Positions 7,451-15,729 of a DNA stretch of 17,910 bases are shown here, piece after piece. The notes beneath the pieces are model-generated. The model made no database searches. It saw only the letters and a list, made by a program, of their open reading frames with translations, and was not told the origin of the DNA. Each line of letters begins with the position of its first letter. The stretch's first letter is position 1. The stretch comes from Treponema sp. Its GTDB lineage: Bacteria > Spirochaetota > Spirochaetia > Treponematales > Breznakiellaceae. The stretch is taken from assembly GCA_031266255.1 (NCBI GenBank), contig JAISBK010000197.1, forward strand, positions 1 to 17,910. The letters run 5' to 3'. The position numbers were made by a program, and so were the translations under genes.

Positions 7451-9061
7451 ATGAAAGGTATAAGGTCCCTTATGGGACTGCTCTTATATACCCTGGCGCT
7501 GATTTCCCCCCACCTCTACGGGGTAGGGGAGAAGACCTTGCTCATCGGTGGCGGGGCAAGCTGGAATATGGTAGAGAACCGCACCGGTATCACCGAAGTA
7601 TCCTCCATAAGGCCTTATCCGGTATTGATACTTGCTTCGGCCCTGCACTCGGATAGGGACGCTTCCTTGGATATGGATCTGTCCTTTGATGAAGGCGCGG
7701 CCGGGCTTTTTATTGACCGGGTTGGTCACTACCGGGTAAGCACCTCAGAAGGACTGTACCCCGCAGACCGGCGTTTTGCCAGGATTGGGATGGGGGCGGC
7801 CCTTTTCTCAGGGAGTCAATTCGCCAGTGCACCGGTCCCCTTGGTCATTACCCCCCAGCAGGGAGCTTTGCTCACTTCAGGGCAGGTGCTCCGGGATTTT
7901 ACCCTTGAATTTTGGCTTTTTCCTATGAATCTGGAAAATGGAGAGCAGATCCTATCCTGGATAGCCTCTAAGCAGCAGGTCCCGGGGAAGTCGGTCTTGC
8001 AGCGGATTCAGTGTATCGCTGCCAAGAACCGGCTTCAGTGGAACTTCCTGGATTTCTTTTATGTGAATGCCGTAACCGATAGGATCACCATCTCCCTTGA
8101 AGGTTCCAAGCCCCTGATTCCCCAAACCTGGAGCCATCATCTCATCCGTTTTGATGCAGATACCGGGCTGCTGGAATACCTGGTCAACGGAGATATTGAA
8201 GCCATTGCTTATGCTACTGCCAGCGGTAGAGAAGGAGGTGAGATCTACTATCCCCGTATAGGCCAAGAGGGCAACCTAAGCCTGGGAGAGCACTTTGTGG
8301 GGATGATGGATGAGGTAAGGCTCTACAGCCGTTTCATTACTGATCCGGTAATCCGAAAATACCCTGTTCAGGGCGGACGGGTCGAGACCAAGGCCTTGGA
8401 TCTGGGGGAAACCAATACGAGCATCTTCATGGTGGAAGCCTCCGGTGGCAGAACCTCTAACTCAGGGGGTAAGATTCAGAATGAACGGGCCGGGCAGCAG
8501 GGCTTTTCTTTTTCCGATGATTCGGCGATCCAGTTTTTTATCCGTGCTGCAGACTCTCCGTATCAGTGGGCCGCTGCAACGGCAGTTTCCCCGGATTCCA
8601 CGTGGCGGCTCTTGGTTCCTGGAACCGTCCTATCGGGAATCAACGGCAGGTTTGTGCAGATAGCCATGGTGTTTTACCCCAGCGGGGATGGTGAGACCAG
8701 CCCCTACCTGGATACCATTCGGATCCACTATCGGCCTGATGAACCTCCGCCCCCGCCATCGGGGATTATGGCGATTGCCCAGGACGGTGCCGTGGAACTC
8801 TCCTGGAAACCCAGTAATGATGCGGATGTAGCTGGCTATTTGGTATACTATGGTACTGCTTCGGGGAATTATTTTGGAGAAGGGGCGGTCATCGGCGGTT
8901 CTCCGGTCAATGTGGGAAAACAGACCTCGGTACGGATCGATGGCCTCACCAATGGTACCCTATACTATTTTGCCGTAGCAGCCTATGATCGCAGGGAAGC
9001 AACGCATATCGGCGCGTTTTCTCGGGAAATTTCGGCGCGGCCTTTAAGGATGATTGAATGA
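7451..9061 (+). CDS. Exported LamG-like and fibronectin type III domain protein
   Basis: A 536-residue secreted or envelope protein. ATG at 7451 is chosen because AAGGA lies eight bases upstream and it starts a signal peptide (MKGIRSLMGLLLYTLALISPHLYG). Upstream ATGs at 7418 and 7430 lack a ribosome site. Residues about 65-300 look like a concanavalin-A/LamG jelly-roll (DLSFDEGAAGLF, FTLEFWLFPMNL, WSHHLIRFD, GMMDEVRLYSR), the fold used to bind sugars or proteins. The middle resembles a second beta-sandwich. The C-terminus, after a PPPPP linker, is a fibronectin type III module (VELSWKPSNDADVAGYLVYYG, then NGTLYYFAVAAYD). Its stop overlaps the start of the TPR gene by four bases (ATGA), so the two are translationally coupled. 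Probably a surface or periplasmic binding protein; the ligand is unknown. Confidence 0.8.
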   Translation: MKGIRSLMGLLLYTLALISPHLYGVGEKTLLIGGGASWNMVENRTGITEVSSIRPYPVLILASALHSDRDASLDMDLSFDEGAAGLFIDRVGHYRVSTSEGLYPADRRFARIGMGAALFSGSQFASAPVPLVITPQQGALLTSGQVLRDFTLEFWLFPMNLENGEQILSWIASKQQVPGKSVLQRIQCIAAKNRLQWNFLDFFYVNAVTDRITISLEGSKPLIPQTWSHHLIRFDADTGLLEYLVNGDIEAIAYATASGREGGEIYYPRIGQEGNLSLGEHFVGMMDEVRLYSRFITDPVIRKYPVQGGRVETKALDLGETNTSIFMVEASGGRTSNSGGKIQNERAGQQGFSFSDDSAIQFFIRAADSPYQWAAATAVSPDSTWRLLVPGTVLSGINGRFVQIAMVFYPSGDGETSPYLDTIRIHYRPDEPPPPPSGIMAIAQDGAVELSWKPSNDADVAGYLVYYGTASGNYFGEGAVIGGSPVNVGKQTSVRIDGLTNGTLYYFAVAAYDRREATHIGAFSREISARPLRMIE

Positions 9062-9783
9062 AGTCAGCAGAACAGAAGGATACGGTACCTGGAATCAGCG
9101 TGGAAGAAGCTATGGGTTTCCTTGGTCAAGGGAAGCTGCGGGAAGCAGTGGAAACCTTTACGGCCATCTTGAACCAGGATCCGCAGTCTGTGCAGGCTTA
9201 CCACGGCCTGGGAATCATCTATGGAATCCTCCAGAAATACGCCCAGGGCTGCGTCCTATTCCACCGGGGTTTAGCCCTTGACCCTGATAATGCGATGATG
9301 CACTACAACTACGGGACGATATTACTGGCCCAGGGGCGACTTAAGCGTGCCGCGACTGAATACCGGGAGGCGCTTCGCTGCAAGCCCGAATGGTATAAAC
9401 CGGCAAACAAGCTGGGAATACTCTTTGGCAAACAGGGCCGGTATGCTAATGCCTTGGAGGTATTAAGCGCTACCCTCAAATTCAATTCCCGTAACCCTGA
9501 AATTCGGGAAACCATAAAGCAGATTTTAGTAGCACAGGAAGCTGCACGCCAGGCGCTCAAAAAACATGAAGCGCATAAACGCAACGAACCGGCTGAAGAA
9601 GCAGCCGAAGCATCGGTAATCACGAGTTGGGATTTGGAGGTTAAGGTTTCTGCTCTGGTGGATCTGCTGAAATATCTGGCCCGCTTAGCCGAAGACCTAG
9701 GGCCTGCAGAACGGGAACGCTTCATACAGAGCGATACCCCATCAAGGATCTACCACATCCTCCAGGTTATCAACCAACCCTAA
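9058..9783 (+). CDS. Tetratricopeptide-repeat protein
   Basis: 241 residues with no signal peptide, so presumably cytoplasmic. Four TPR units run from about residue 15 to 146, for example LREAVETFTAILNQDP, YHGLGIIYGILQKY, YNYGTILLAQGRL and NKLGILFGKQGRYANAL. A charged, alanine- and glutamate-rich segment (165-195, probably coiled or flexible) and a short helical C-terminus (LVDLLKYLARLAEDL) follow. TPR domains are scaffolds for protein-protein contact; the partner is not evident. The start codon overlaps the stop of the LamG/FN3 gene, which suggests the two products are made together even though one is exported. It converges with the topoisomerase gene 52 bases on, and I see no clear terminator between them. 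Confidence 0.85.
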   Translation: MKSAEQKDTVPGISVEEAMGFLGQGKLREAVETFTAILNQDPQSVQAYHGLGIIYGILQKYAQGCVLFHRGLALDPDNAMMHYNYGTILLAQGRLKRAATEYREALRCKPEWYKPANKLGILFGKQGRYANALEVLSATLKFNSRNPEIRETIKQILVAQEAARQALKKHEAHKRNEPAEEAAEASVITSWDLEVKVSALVDLLKYLARLAEDLGPAERERFIQSDTPSRIYHILQVINQP

Positions 9784-9835
9784 CCCGCAAGAGAACACCG
9801 AGTAATCATGTGGGCTATCCCGAGGTACTGGATGC

Positions 9836-11728
9836 TCAGAGTTCGTCCACCAGGTTTTTCATGATGTACTCCCGTCGTTCAGGGGTGTTCTTGCCCATGT
9901 AAAAGTTCAAGACTTGAGGAACCGCTTTGAGGGTTTGCACCAATACCGGGACGAGACGCATATCCGGTCCGATGAATTGGCCGAATTCTTTAGGACTGAT
10001 TTCCCCCAAGCCCTTGAACCGGGTAACTTCACTTTGGGTTCCTAGGGCCTGCACTGCTTCGTCCCGTTCCTTTTCCGTATAGCAATACCGGGTTTCCTTC
10101 TTGGTTCGTACCCGGAAAAGGGGGGTCTCCAGAATATAAACCCTGCCCGAATTGACCAGTTCTTCAAAGTAGGAGAGAAAAAAGGTAAGAAGCAGGTTGC
10201 GGATGTGAAAACCATCGAAGTCTGCGTCGGTGGCAATGACAATACGGGCGTATCTTAAGGAATTAGAATCGCTTTCAATCCCCAAGGCCATCATCATATT
10301 GTAGAGTTCTTCATTCTTGTAAATTGCGGCCCGCTTTTTGCTGTACACGTTTTCCGGCTTACCCCGGAGCGAGAAGATAGCCTGGGTCATCACATCCCGG
10401 CTTGAGACCATAGAGCCTGCAGCAGAGTCTCCCTCGGTAATAAAAATCGTGGAAGCCGCTCCCTTTTCTCTATCCTCCAGGTGGTACTTACAGTCTTTGA
10501 GTTTGGGAATCTTGAGGGCAATCTTCTTGGCCGCTTCTCGGGCTTCTTTCTTAACCTCGTTCAACTCAGTTCTGAGACTTTCGTTGGCAATGATTTTCTG
10601 TTCCAGCTTCTTACCCGTCTCAGGGTGTTTGTGGAGCCAGTCCTCCACCGCGGCCTTGACTTCTTGGACCACCCAGGCCCGGATATCCCCATTACCCAGC
10701 TTGTTTTTGGTCTGGCTTTCAAAGATGGGGTTTTGCAGTTTAAGCGCTACCGCGGCACTAGCCCCTTCCCTGACATCTTCGCTGCGGTAATCCTTCTTGC
10801 AATAGGCCTGAATCCCCTTGAGGAAACCCTCTTTGAATGCGGAAAGGTGGGTACCCCCATCGCTCGTGTACTGGCCGTTTACAAAGGAAAAATAGGCTTC
10901 CCCGTAATTATTGGTATGGGTAAAGGCAAACTCGATCCGTTCCCCCTGGTAATACCCCAGTGGGTAGAGGCCCTCTGTACCGGTTTCTTCGGTGAGCAGG
11001 TCAAAAAGCCCTCCGGTGGATAGGTAGGATGTGCCGTTCAAGGAGAGGGTCAGCCCCCGGTTGAGGTAGGCATAATGCTGGACCCGTTGTTCGATGAATT
11101 CGAGGTTGAAGGCGTAGTTTCCAAAGATTTCGGTATCCGGGGTAAACTCCACCAGGGTACCATTAGGCTCAAGGGTTTTGAGTTTTCCGTGCTTGATCGT
11201 GGTGATGAGGATCCCCCGTTCAAAGACCGCTTCTGCATAGGCTCCATCTCGGATAGAGCGGACGCGGAAGTAAGAAGACAGGGAGTTTACCGCCTTAGTA
11301 CCCACCCCATTGAGGCCTACGGAAAATTGAAACACCTCATCGTTGTATTTGGCCCCGGTATTGATCACCGAGACACATTCCACCAGCTTGCCCAGGGGAA
11401 TCCCCCGGCCAAAATCCCGGACCATAACTACGCTCTTACCCTGAGCAGGGCTGTTCTGTACTTCCACTTCGATACGGTTTCCATTTCCCATAATGTATTC
11501 GTCAATGCCGTTATCAATAATTTCCTTGAGAAGTACATATATCCCGTCGTCGGGGTTAGAACCATCCCCCAGGCGTCCGATATACATACCGGTCCGTAGA
11601 CGTATGTGTTCTAAAGAAGAAAGAGTCTTGATCTTGGATTCATCATACACCCGGGAAGGAACTGATTTTGTCGGCTTAAGGGACTTATGGGTTTGTTTCC
11701 CTGGTTTTTGTTGGGTTTTTGCTTGCAT
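9836..11728 (-). CDS. parE: Type IIA topoisomerase B subunit (ParE/GyrB-like)
   Basis: 630 residues, the ATPase and Toprim subunit of topoisomerase IV or gyrase, which passes one DNA duplex through another. GHKL ATPase: KEIIDNGIDE (68-77), DFGRGIP (105-111), GLNGVGTK (138-145). Transducer: QTKNKLG (339-345). Toprim: TEGDSAAGS (431-439) and DADFDGFHI (501-509), then RFKGLGEISPKEF (570-582). The short length without an insert in the tail fits ParE or a non-enterobacterial GyrB. I prefer ParE because spirochaetes normally keep gyrB near the replication origin, and no dnaA, dnaN, recF or gyrA is here; this is inference. No A subunit follows. The only usable ATG has AGGAG with just one base between, closer than normal, and an in-frame stop lies shortly upstream, so the start is not in doubt even though the spacing is odd. 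The first 30 residues are a basic, unstructured tail. Confidence 0.9.
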   Translation of the reverse strand: MQAKTQQKPGKQTHKSLKPTKSVPSRVYDESKIKTLSSLEHIRLRTGMYIGRLGDGSNPDDGIYVLLKEIIDNGIDEYIMGNGNRIEVEVQNSPAQGKSVVMVRDFGRGIPLGKLVECVSVINTGAKYNDEVFQFSVGLNGVGTKAVNSLSSYFRVRSIRDGAYAEAVFERGILITTIKHGKLKTLEPNGTLVEFTPDTEIFGNYAFNLEFIEQRVQHYAYLNRGLTLSLNGTSYLSTGGLFDLLTEETGTEGLYPLGYYQGERIEFAFTHTNNYGEAYFSFVNGQYTSDGGTHLSAFKEGFLKGIQAYCKKDYRSEDVREGASAAVALKLQNPIFESQTKNKLGNGDIRAWVVQEVKAAVEDWLHKHPETGKKLEQKIIANESLRTELNEVKKEAREAAKKIALKIPKLKDCKYHLEDREKGAASTIFITEGDSAAGSMVSSRDVMTQAIFSLRGKPENVYSKKRAAIYKNEELYNMMMALGIESDSNSLRYARIVIATDADFDGFHIRNLLLTFFLSYFEELVNSGRVYILETPLFRVRTKKETRYCYTEKERDEAVQALGTQSEVTRFKGLGEISPKEFGQFIGPDMRLVPVLVQTLKAVPQVLNFYMGKNTPERREYIMKNLVDEL

Positions 11729-11761
11729 ACTCCTATCATACTCATTTTAGTGGTGAAGATA

Positions 11762-11878
11762 CTACTGTTTTTCCGGTCCATCTTGGGGATGGAAGCACTT
11801 CATCCGGGCATCAAGCCGTCGTAAACAGCCGGAACAGTATACCCAATGGCCCCCTTTGATCGCGTTTTCAACAGAAAA
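11762..11878 (-). other. Short cysteine-rich reading frame, start codon not found
   Basis: A 38-codon frame on the minus strand between stops, immediately upstream of the topoisomerase gene. It contains GHWVYCSGC, then KCFHPQDGPEKQ: a C-x2-C-x9-C-x-H pattern like a zinc knuckle, with codon use like the neighbouring genes (CGG, GGA, CCG, GAA). No ATG, GTG or TTG precedes the first cysteines in this frame; only an internal ATG follows them. It may be a tiny protein with an unusual start, the tail of a decayed gene, or chance. Confidence 0.25.
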
Positions 11879-11909
11879 CTAACCTAATCCTAACCAGATT
11901 TTAACCGTG
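11866..11909 (+). promoter_or_regulatory. Pho-box-like array of four 11-bp repeats
   Basis: AACA at 11870 and AACC at 11881, 11892 and 11903 recur at exactly 11-base intervals. The three clear units read CTAACCT, CTAACCA and TTAACCG. This fits the 8-bp YTTAAYYW repeats with 3-bp gaps described as Pho boxes in cyanobacteria, and the 11-bp phasing of PhoB-type regulators in general. It ends 46 bases before the pstS ATG, where an activator replacing the -35 element would sit. Possible -10 hexamers downstream are TATACG (11914) or TTTACT (11920). Binding is inferred, not shown. Confidence 0.55.
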
Positions 11910-11955
11910 CTTGTATACGTTTACTACAGCTTACATAAGAGCTTAAGGAGAACAA

Positions 11956-12816
11956 ATGGAGAAAAAACTGAACATGAAACAGCTGCTTGCAGGGCTGGGT
12001 TTGGTCGCGGTTTGTTGTGGGCCGGTTTTTGCCGGTGGATCGAAAGACAGCGGTACGCAAAGCGCTGAAGCAAAAACCGGGATTTACACGATTGAAGTAG
12101 CGGGATCTACCTCGGTTACCCCTTTGATGGAACTTCTGGCTGAGGATTACGCCAAAATACGGAGTAATGTAACGATCAATATTAACGGTACCGGTTCTTC
12201 TGATGGCATTAGTGCAGCAGCAGCAGGAACCAGTGAAGTGGGAATGTCCAGCCGGGAATTAAGCCCTATAGAAAAAGGAGCTGGTTTACATGAACTGGTC
12301 ATCGCGCTAGACGGTATTGCGGTGATTGTCCACGGGTCTAATCCCCTGGTAGGACTCTCCGTAGCCCAGTGTCGGGCTATTTATGCCGGGAGTATCCAGG
12401 ACTGGAGCGAATTGACCCCAGGGAAAAGCGGTAAGATTGCAGTGGTTTCCCGAGAGCCTGGTTCAGGGACCCGGGGAGCCTTTGAGGAAATCATCTCCCT
12501 TAAAGATGCGTTGGTACCCGGTTCCATTGAGTTTGATGGCACCGGCGCGGTAAAAGCCGAAGTTGCCCGGAATGTCGATGCTATTGGGTATATCTCCCTG
12601 GGTTCAATAGACCCATCGGTAAAGCCTCTGAAGATTGACGGGGTGGAGGCAAGCACGGCAACGGTAATCAACGGCAGTTACCAGATTGCCCGGCCCTTTA
12701 TCCTCCTCACGAAGACCGCTTCTTTGCATCAGGAAACCAAGCAGTTCCTTGACTGGATCATGTCTGCTGCAGGGCAGGCTATTGTCAAGACAAGCTGGAT
12801 TTCCGTACAGGGTTAA
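11956..12816 (+). CDS. pstS: Phosphate ABC transporter, phosphate-binding protein
   Basis: 286 residues. The signal peptide is residues 1-26: MEKKLNMKQ, hydrophobic core LLAGLGLVAVCCGPVF, and a cut at about FA/GGSKDSG. Two cysteines lie in the core but no proper lipobox is formed, so a soluble or loosely held periplasmic form is likely. Phosphate-cradle motifs: AGSTSVTPLM, NGTGSSDGISA with GMSSREL, and SREPGSGTRGAFE, as in the PBP-like family of PstS. It captures phosphate and hands it to PstC/PstA. AAGGAG lies five bases before the ATG. First gene of pstSCAB-phoU, preceded by the Pho-box-like repeats, which suggests induction when phosphate is scarce. pstC follows after ten bases. Confidence 0.93.
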   Translation: MEKKLNMKQLLAGLGLVAVCCGPVFAGGSKDSGTQSAEAKTGIYTIEVAGSTSVTPLMELLAEDYAKIRSNVTININGTGSSDGISAAAAGTSEVGMSSRELSPIEKGAGLHELVIALDGIAVIVHGSNPLVGLSVAQCRAIYAGSIQDWSELTPGKSGKIAVVSREPGSGTRGAFEEIISLKDALVPGSIEFDGTGAVKAEVARNVDAIGYISLGSIDPSVKPLKIDGVEASTATVINGSYQIARPFILLTKTASLHQETKQFLDWIMSAAGQAIVKTSWISVQG

Positions 12817-12826
12817 GGAGCCAAGC

Positions 12827-14011
12827 ATGGTGCATCGCCGGAACGCAGACCGTATCTTTAAACAACTCGTAAGCATAGTCTCCGGCTTTTCCATCCTGGC
12901 CTTGGTGGGGATTCTGGTGTTTATTATGGTTCAAGGTGCAGGGCCTTTCCTCTTTCCCACTGATCCGGGGATCCGCCTGGTCCTGGAAAACATCCGGGAA
13001 CTACAAGTCAATGGGGAATGGTATCGAGATACCGCCTTAATACCGGTTCCTCTTTCGGTCCCTACGCTCAAGCTGCGTTTTACAGGCCCTGAAGGAGAAC
13101 AGACCCTGGACGCCGTGATCTCTAAAACGGAAAAAGACCCACAGAAGCTGCTTAGAATCACGGCGGCCTCTGGCGGGGAGATCTCCTATCCTGAAGCCGC
13201 GGTATATACGGTAAGTTATCCGGGGCTGCCGGGCTTAAGACCTAAGATTCACTTCATCCTGCCCGAAGCACCTTACAGCCTTCCCCAATTCTTGGCAGGC
13301 ACCCAATGGCATCCTACCTATGATAAGGTCTACGGCATTTTGCCCATGATCCTAGGTACGGTTCTGGTAAGTCTTGGGGCCATTCTCGTGGGGGTGCCTC
13401 CGGCGATCTTGTGCGCCCTGTTTTTAGGGGAGTTCCTGCCTGCTAAACTTGCCGCAATTGCCCGGGCAGGGATAGAACTCTTGGCGGGGATTCCCTCGGT
13501 AGTGTACGGGTTCTTTGGCTTAATGGTGATCGTGCCGGGGGTGAAACAGATCTTTGGGGTGTCTTCCGGGAACGGCTTGCTTTCCGCGGTGATCATGCTC
13601 TCGGTGATGATCCTCCCTACCATTATTGCCATTACCGAGACTTCTATTCGGGCGGTTCCCCGGTCGCACTGGGAAGCCTCCCTTGCCCTGGGGGCAAGCA
13701 AGATGCAAACCCTTTGGTTTGTGGCGCTGCCCCATGCCCACTCCGGGGTCATCGCCGGGATCATGCTGGGGATTTCCCGGGCCCTGGGGGAAACCATGGC
13801 GGTGATCCTGGTAGCGGGGAATTCTGCCCAGCTTATCCATAGTCCATTGGACAGTGTACGTACCCTGACCGCTACCATTGCCTTGGAAATGGGCTACGCC
13901 CAAGGAAGACACCGGGACATGCTTTTTTCCATCGGGGTGGTACTTTTCATCATGATGCTGCTCTTGAACAGTGTGGTACTGCACTTCAGACGAGGTATAC
14001 ATGCGAAATAA
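12827..14011 (+). CDS. pstC: Phosphate ABC transporter permease PstC with extra periplasmic domain
   Basis: 394 residues from the ATG at 12827 (AAGGAG, six-base gap); the frame is open further upstream inside pstS but that part is not used. One half of the membrane channel. TM1 is about residues 14-37. After GPFLF (39-43) comes a soluble stretch of about 110 residues (to 154) with beta-type sequence (LKLRFTGPEG, YTVSYPGLPG). The usual family sequence then resumes with FLAGTQWHP, like the segment that directly follows TM1 in Escherichia coli PstC (about 319 residues). Several TM helices follow, with the EAA loop EASLALGASKMQTLWFVALP that docks on PstB and GISRALGETMAV. The insertion should face the periplasm, next to PstS. 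The gene overlaps pstA by 11 bases. Confidence 0.92.
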   Translation: MVHRRNADRIFKQLVSIVSGFSILALVGILVFIMVQGAGPFLFPTDPGIRLVLENIRELQVNGEWYRDTALIPVPLSVPTLKLRFTGPEGEQTLDAVISKTEKDPQKLLRITAASGGEISYPEAAVYTVSYPGLPGLRPKIHFILPEAPYSLPQFLAGTQWHPTYDKVYGILPMILGTVLVSLGAILVGVPPAILCALFLGEFLPAKLAAIARAGIELLAGIPSVVYGFFGLMVIVPGVKQIFGVSSGNGLLSAVIMLSVMILPTIIAITETSIRAVPRSHWEASLALGASKMQTLWFVALPHAHSGVIAGIMLGISRALGETMAVILVAGNSAQLIHSPLDSVRTLTATIALEMGYAQGRHRDMLFSIGVVLFIMMLLLNSVVLHFRRGIHAK

Positions 14012-14870
14012 GCAACTGCTCCTCAAAAGCAGGAAATACAAAGACGCGGTACTCTATGGGATCATGGCCCTGTCCTTAGCGCTGGTGTTGGGGATGCTGG
14101 TCTTTATCCTGGGGTATATCCTGGTCTGCGCTGCAGGGCAGATGAACCTTTCTCTCATATCCCGGGCAAATCCCCGAGGTATCTTTCCAATGCTGGTAAC
14201 CACTTTGTATGTTGTGCTGGTGTCCCTGGCTATTGCCGTGCCCATCGCTTTAATGACCGCCATCTTTCTCAACGAGTATACGGGAAATTCCGGTCTTGTT
14301 CGTTTCCTTAGACTGGCTATAGAAACACTGGCAGGAATCCCGTCGATTCTCTATGGGCTTTTTGGACTGTTGCTGTTCTGCCGGTTCCTAGGATTCGGTC
14401 AGTCCATTCTTGCAGGCGCTTGTACCTTGAGCATCATGATCCTGCCGGTGATTATCAGAACCACCGAAGAATCCTTAAAGACCATCCCCCCATCCTTTAG
14501 AGAAGCCTCTCTTGCCCTGGGAGCTACCCAGTTTCAGACCATCCGGCATGTGGTGCTTCCCTCCGCGCTGCCGGGGATTGTTACCGCCACGATTTTGGCT
14601 ATCGGACGGGTGGTGGGGGAGTCTGCACCGGTCCTGCTTACCGTAGGTATCACCCGGAATATCCCTGCGTCGGTGTTTGATTCAGGCCGTACCCTCACCA
14701 TTCACCTCTATTACCTCACTAAAGAGGCGATCAAGCCCGAGGATTTCGGCATTGCCTTTGCCACAGCAACCGTACTTATCATCCTGGTCATCTGCATCAA
14801 CACCGCCACGAAATTTTTTTCCCATTTTTCCCATTTTTTCTCCAATAACAAAAACAGGAGTGTCCTATGA
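14001..14870 (+). CDS. pstA: Phosphate ABC transporter permease PstA
   Basis: 289 residues from the ATG at 14001, with GAGG five bases upstream and an 11-base overlap with the end of pstC. Second half of the phosphate channel. About six membrane helices: IMALSLALVLGMLVFILGYIL near the start, then TLYVVLVSLAIAVPIALMTAIF, and a last one VLIILVICINTAT. The EAA loop EASLALGATQFQTIRHVVLP contacts the PstB ATPase, followed by AIGRVVGESAPVLLTVG. Unlike its partner PstC it has no large insert. The tail carries a short phenylalanine/histidine/serine-rich repeat (FFSHFSHFF), encoded by repeated CCCATTTTT units. The stop overlaps the pstB start by four bases. Confidence 0.93.
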   Translation: MRNKQLLLKSRKYKDAVLYGIMALSLALVLGMLVFILGYILVCAAGQMNLSLISRANPRGIFPMLVTTLYVVLVSLAIAVPIALMTAIFLNEYTGNSGLVRFLRLAIETLAGIPSILYGLFGLLLFCRFLGFGQSILAGACTLSIMILPVIIRTTEESLKTIPPSFREASLALGATQFQTIRHVVLPSALPGIVTATILAIGRVVGESAPVLLTVGITRNIPASVFDSGRTLTIHLYYLTKEAIKPEDFGIAFATATVLIILVICINTATKFFSHFSHFFSNNKNRSVL

Positions 14871-15655
14871 ACAATAGCAAAGATACAAAAGAAAGACCAC
14901 AAGAAAAACCAAAACTGGATGTGCAGGAACTGGATGTGTTCTACGGGGATTTTCAGGCCCTGAAGCAGGTTACTTTTACCCTCCAGCCTAGGGAGATCGC
15001 CGCGTTTATCGGCCCCTCTGGTTGCGGAAAGTCAACCTTCCTGCGGGTGTTTAACCGGATGAACGACATCATCCCTTCTTGCCGGGTTACGGGGATTGCC
15101 CGCATGGACGGTCAAGACATCTACGGCAACCTAGATGTAACCGAACTACGGACCCGGGTGGGGATGGTTTTTCAGAAACCCAATCCATTCAACATGAGCA
15201 TCTTCGACAACATCGCCTACGGGCCCAGGATGCAAGGCCGGCGGGATAAGCGCCTTTTAGCCGAACTGGTGGAAACCTCTTTGACCAAAGCCGCGCTCTG
15301 GGAAGAGGTAAAGGACCGGCTTAAACGCTCGGCTATGGGTTTGTCAGGGGGACAACAGCAGCGGCTCTGTATTGCCCGGAGTATCGCCATGCACCCGGAG
15401 ATAATCCTCATGGACGAACCCACGAGCGCCCTGGATCCCTTGGCAACCAGCAAGATCGAAGAACTCATGGGAGAATTAAAAAAGGAGTACACCATCATCA
15501 TCGTAACCCATGCGATGCATCAGGCAGCCCGGATAAGCGACAAGACAGCGTTTTTTCTTTTGGGGAATCTGGTGGAATACAACGACACCAAAACCATATT
15601 TACCAATCCAAAGGACAAACGCACCGAAGCCTACATCTCCGGCCGTTTTGGTTAG
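14867..15655 (+). CDS. pstB: Phosphate ABC transporter ATP-binding protein
   Basis: 262 residues, the cytoplasmic ATPase that powers phosphate import through PstC/PstA. All ABC motifs are intact: Walker A GPSGCGKST (49-57), Q-loop FQKPNPF (Gln103), signature LSGGQQQ (159-165), Walker B IILMDE (179-184), D-loop SALD and the H-loop VTHAMHQA (His215). FQKPNPFNMSIFDNIAYG is diagnostic for PstB among ABC ATPases. ATG is preceded by AGGAG and overlaps the pstA stop (ATGA), so translation is coupled. A charged N-terminal tail of about 17 residues precedes the domain. phoU follows after a 74-base gap with a possible small hairpin. Confidence 0.96.
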   Translation: MNNSKDTKERPQEKPKLDVQELDVFYGDFQALKQVTFTLQPREIAAFIGPSGCGKSTFLRVFNRMNDIIPSCRVTGIARMDGQDIYGNLDVTELRTRVGMVFQKPNPFNMSIFDNIAYGPRMQGRRDKRLLAELVETSLTKAALWEEVKDRLKRSAMGLSGGQQQRLCIARSIAMHPEIILMDEPTSALDPLATSKIEELMGELKKEYTIIIVTHAMHQAARISDKTAFFLLGNLVEYNDTKTIFTNPKDKRTEAYISGRFG

Positions 15656-15686
15656 CTGCCTATCTTCCCAAATCCGGCTTAACAAC

Positions 15687-15708
15687 GGGACGTTATAGCA
15701 ACGTACCC
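15687..15708 (+). other. Possible hairpin in the pstB-phoU gap
   Basis: GGGACGTT, loop ATAGC, then AACGT-A-CCC gives an eight-pair stem with one bulged A. No T tract follows, so it is not a terminator. It could act as an mRNA processing or stability element between pstB and phoU, or be chance. Confidence 0.25.
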
Positions 15709-15729
15709 CATACACCAAGGAGCAAGAAA

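Noticed and set aside
11075..11599. Plus-strand open frame of 174 codons opposite the topoisomerase gene
   Set aside because: Antisense shadow of conserved ATPase-domain codons; no ribosome site or recognisable protein.
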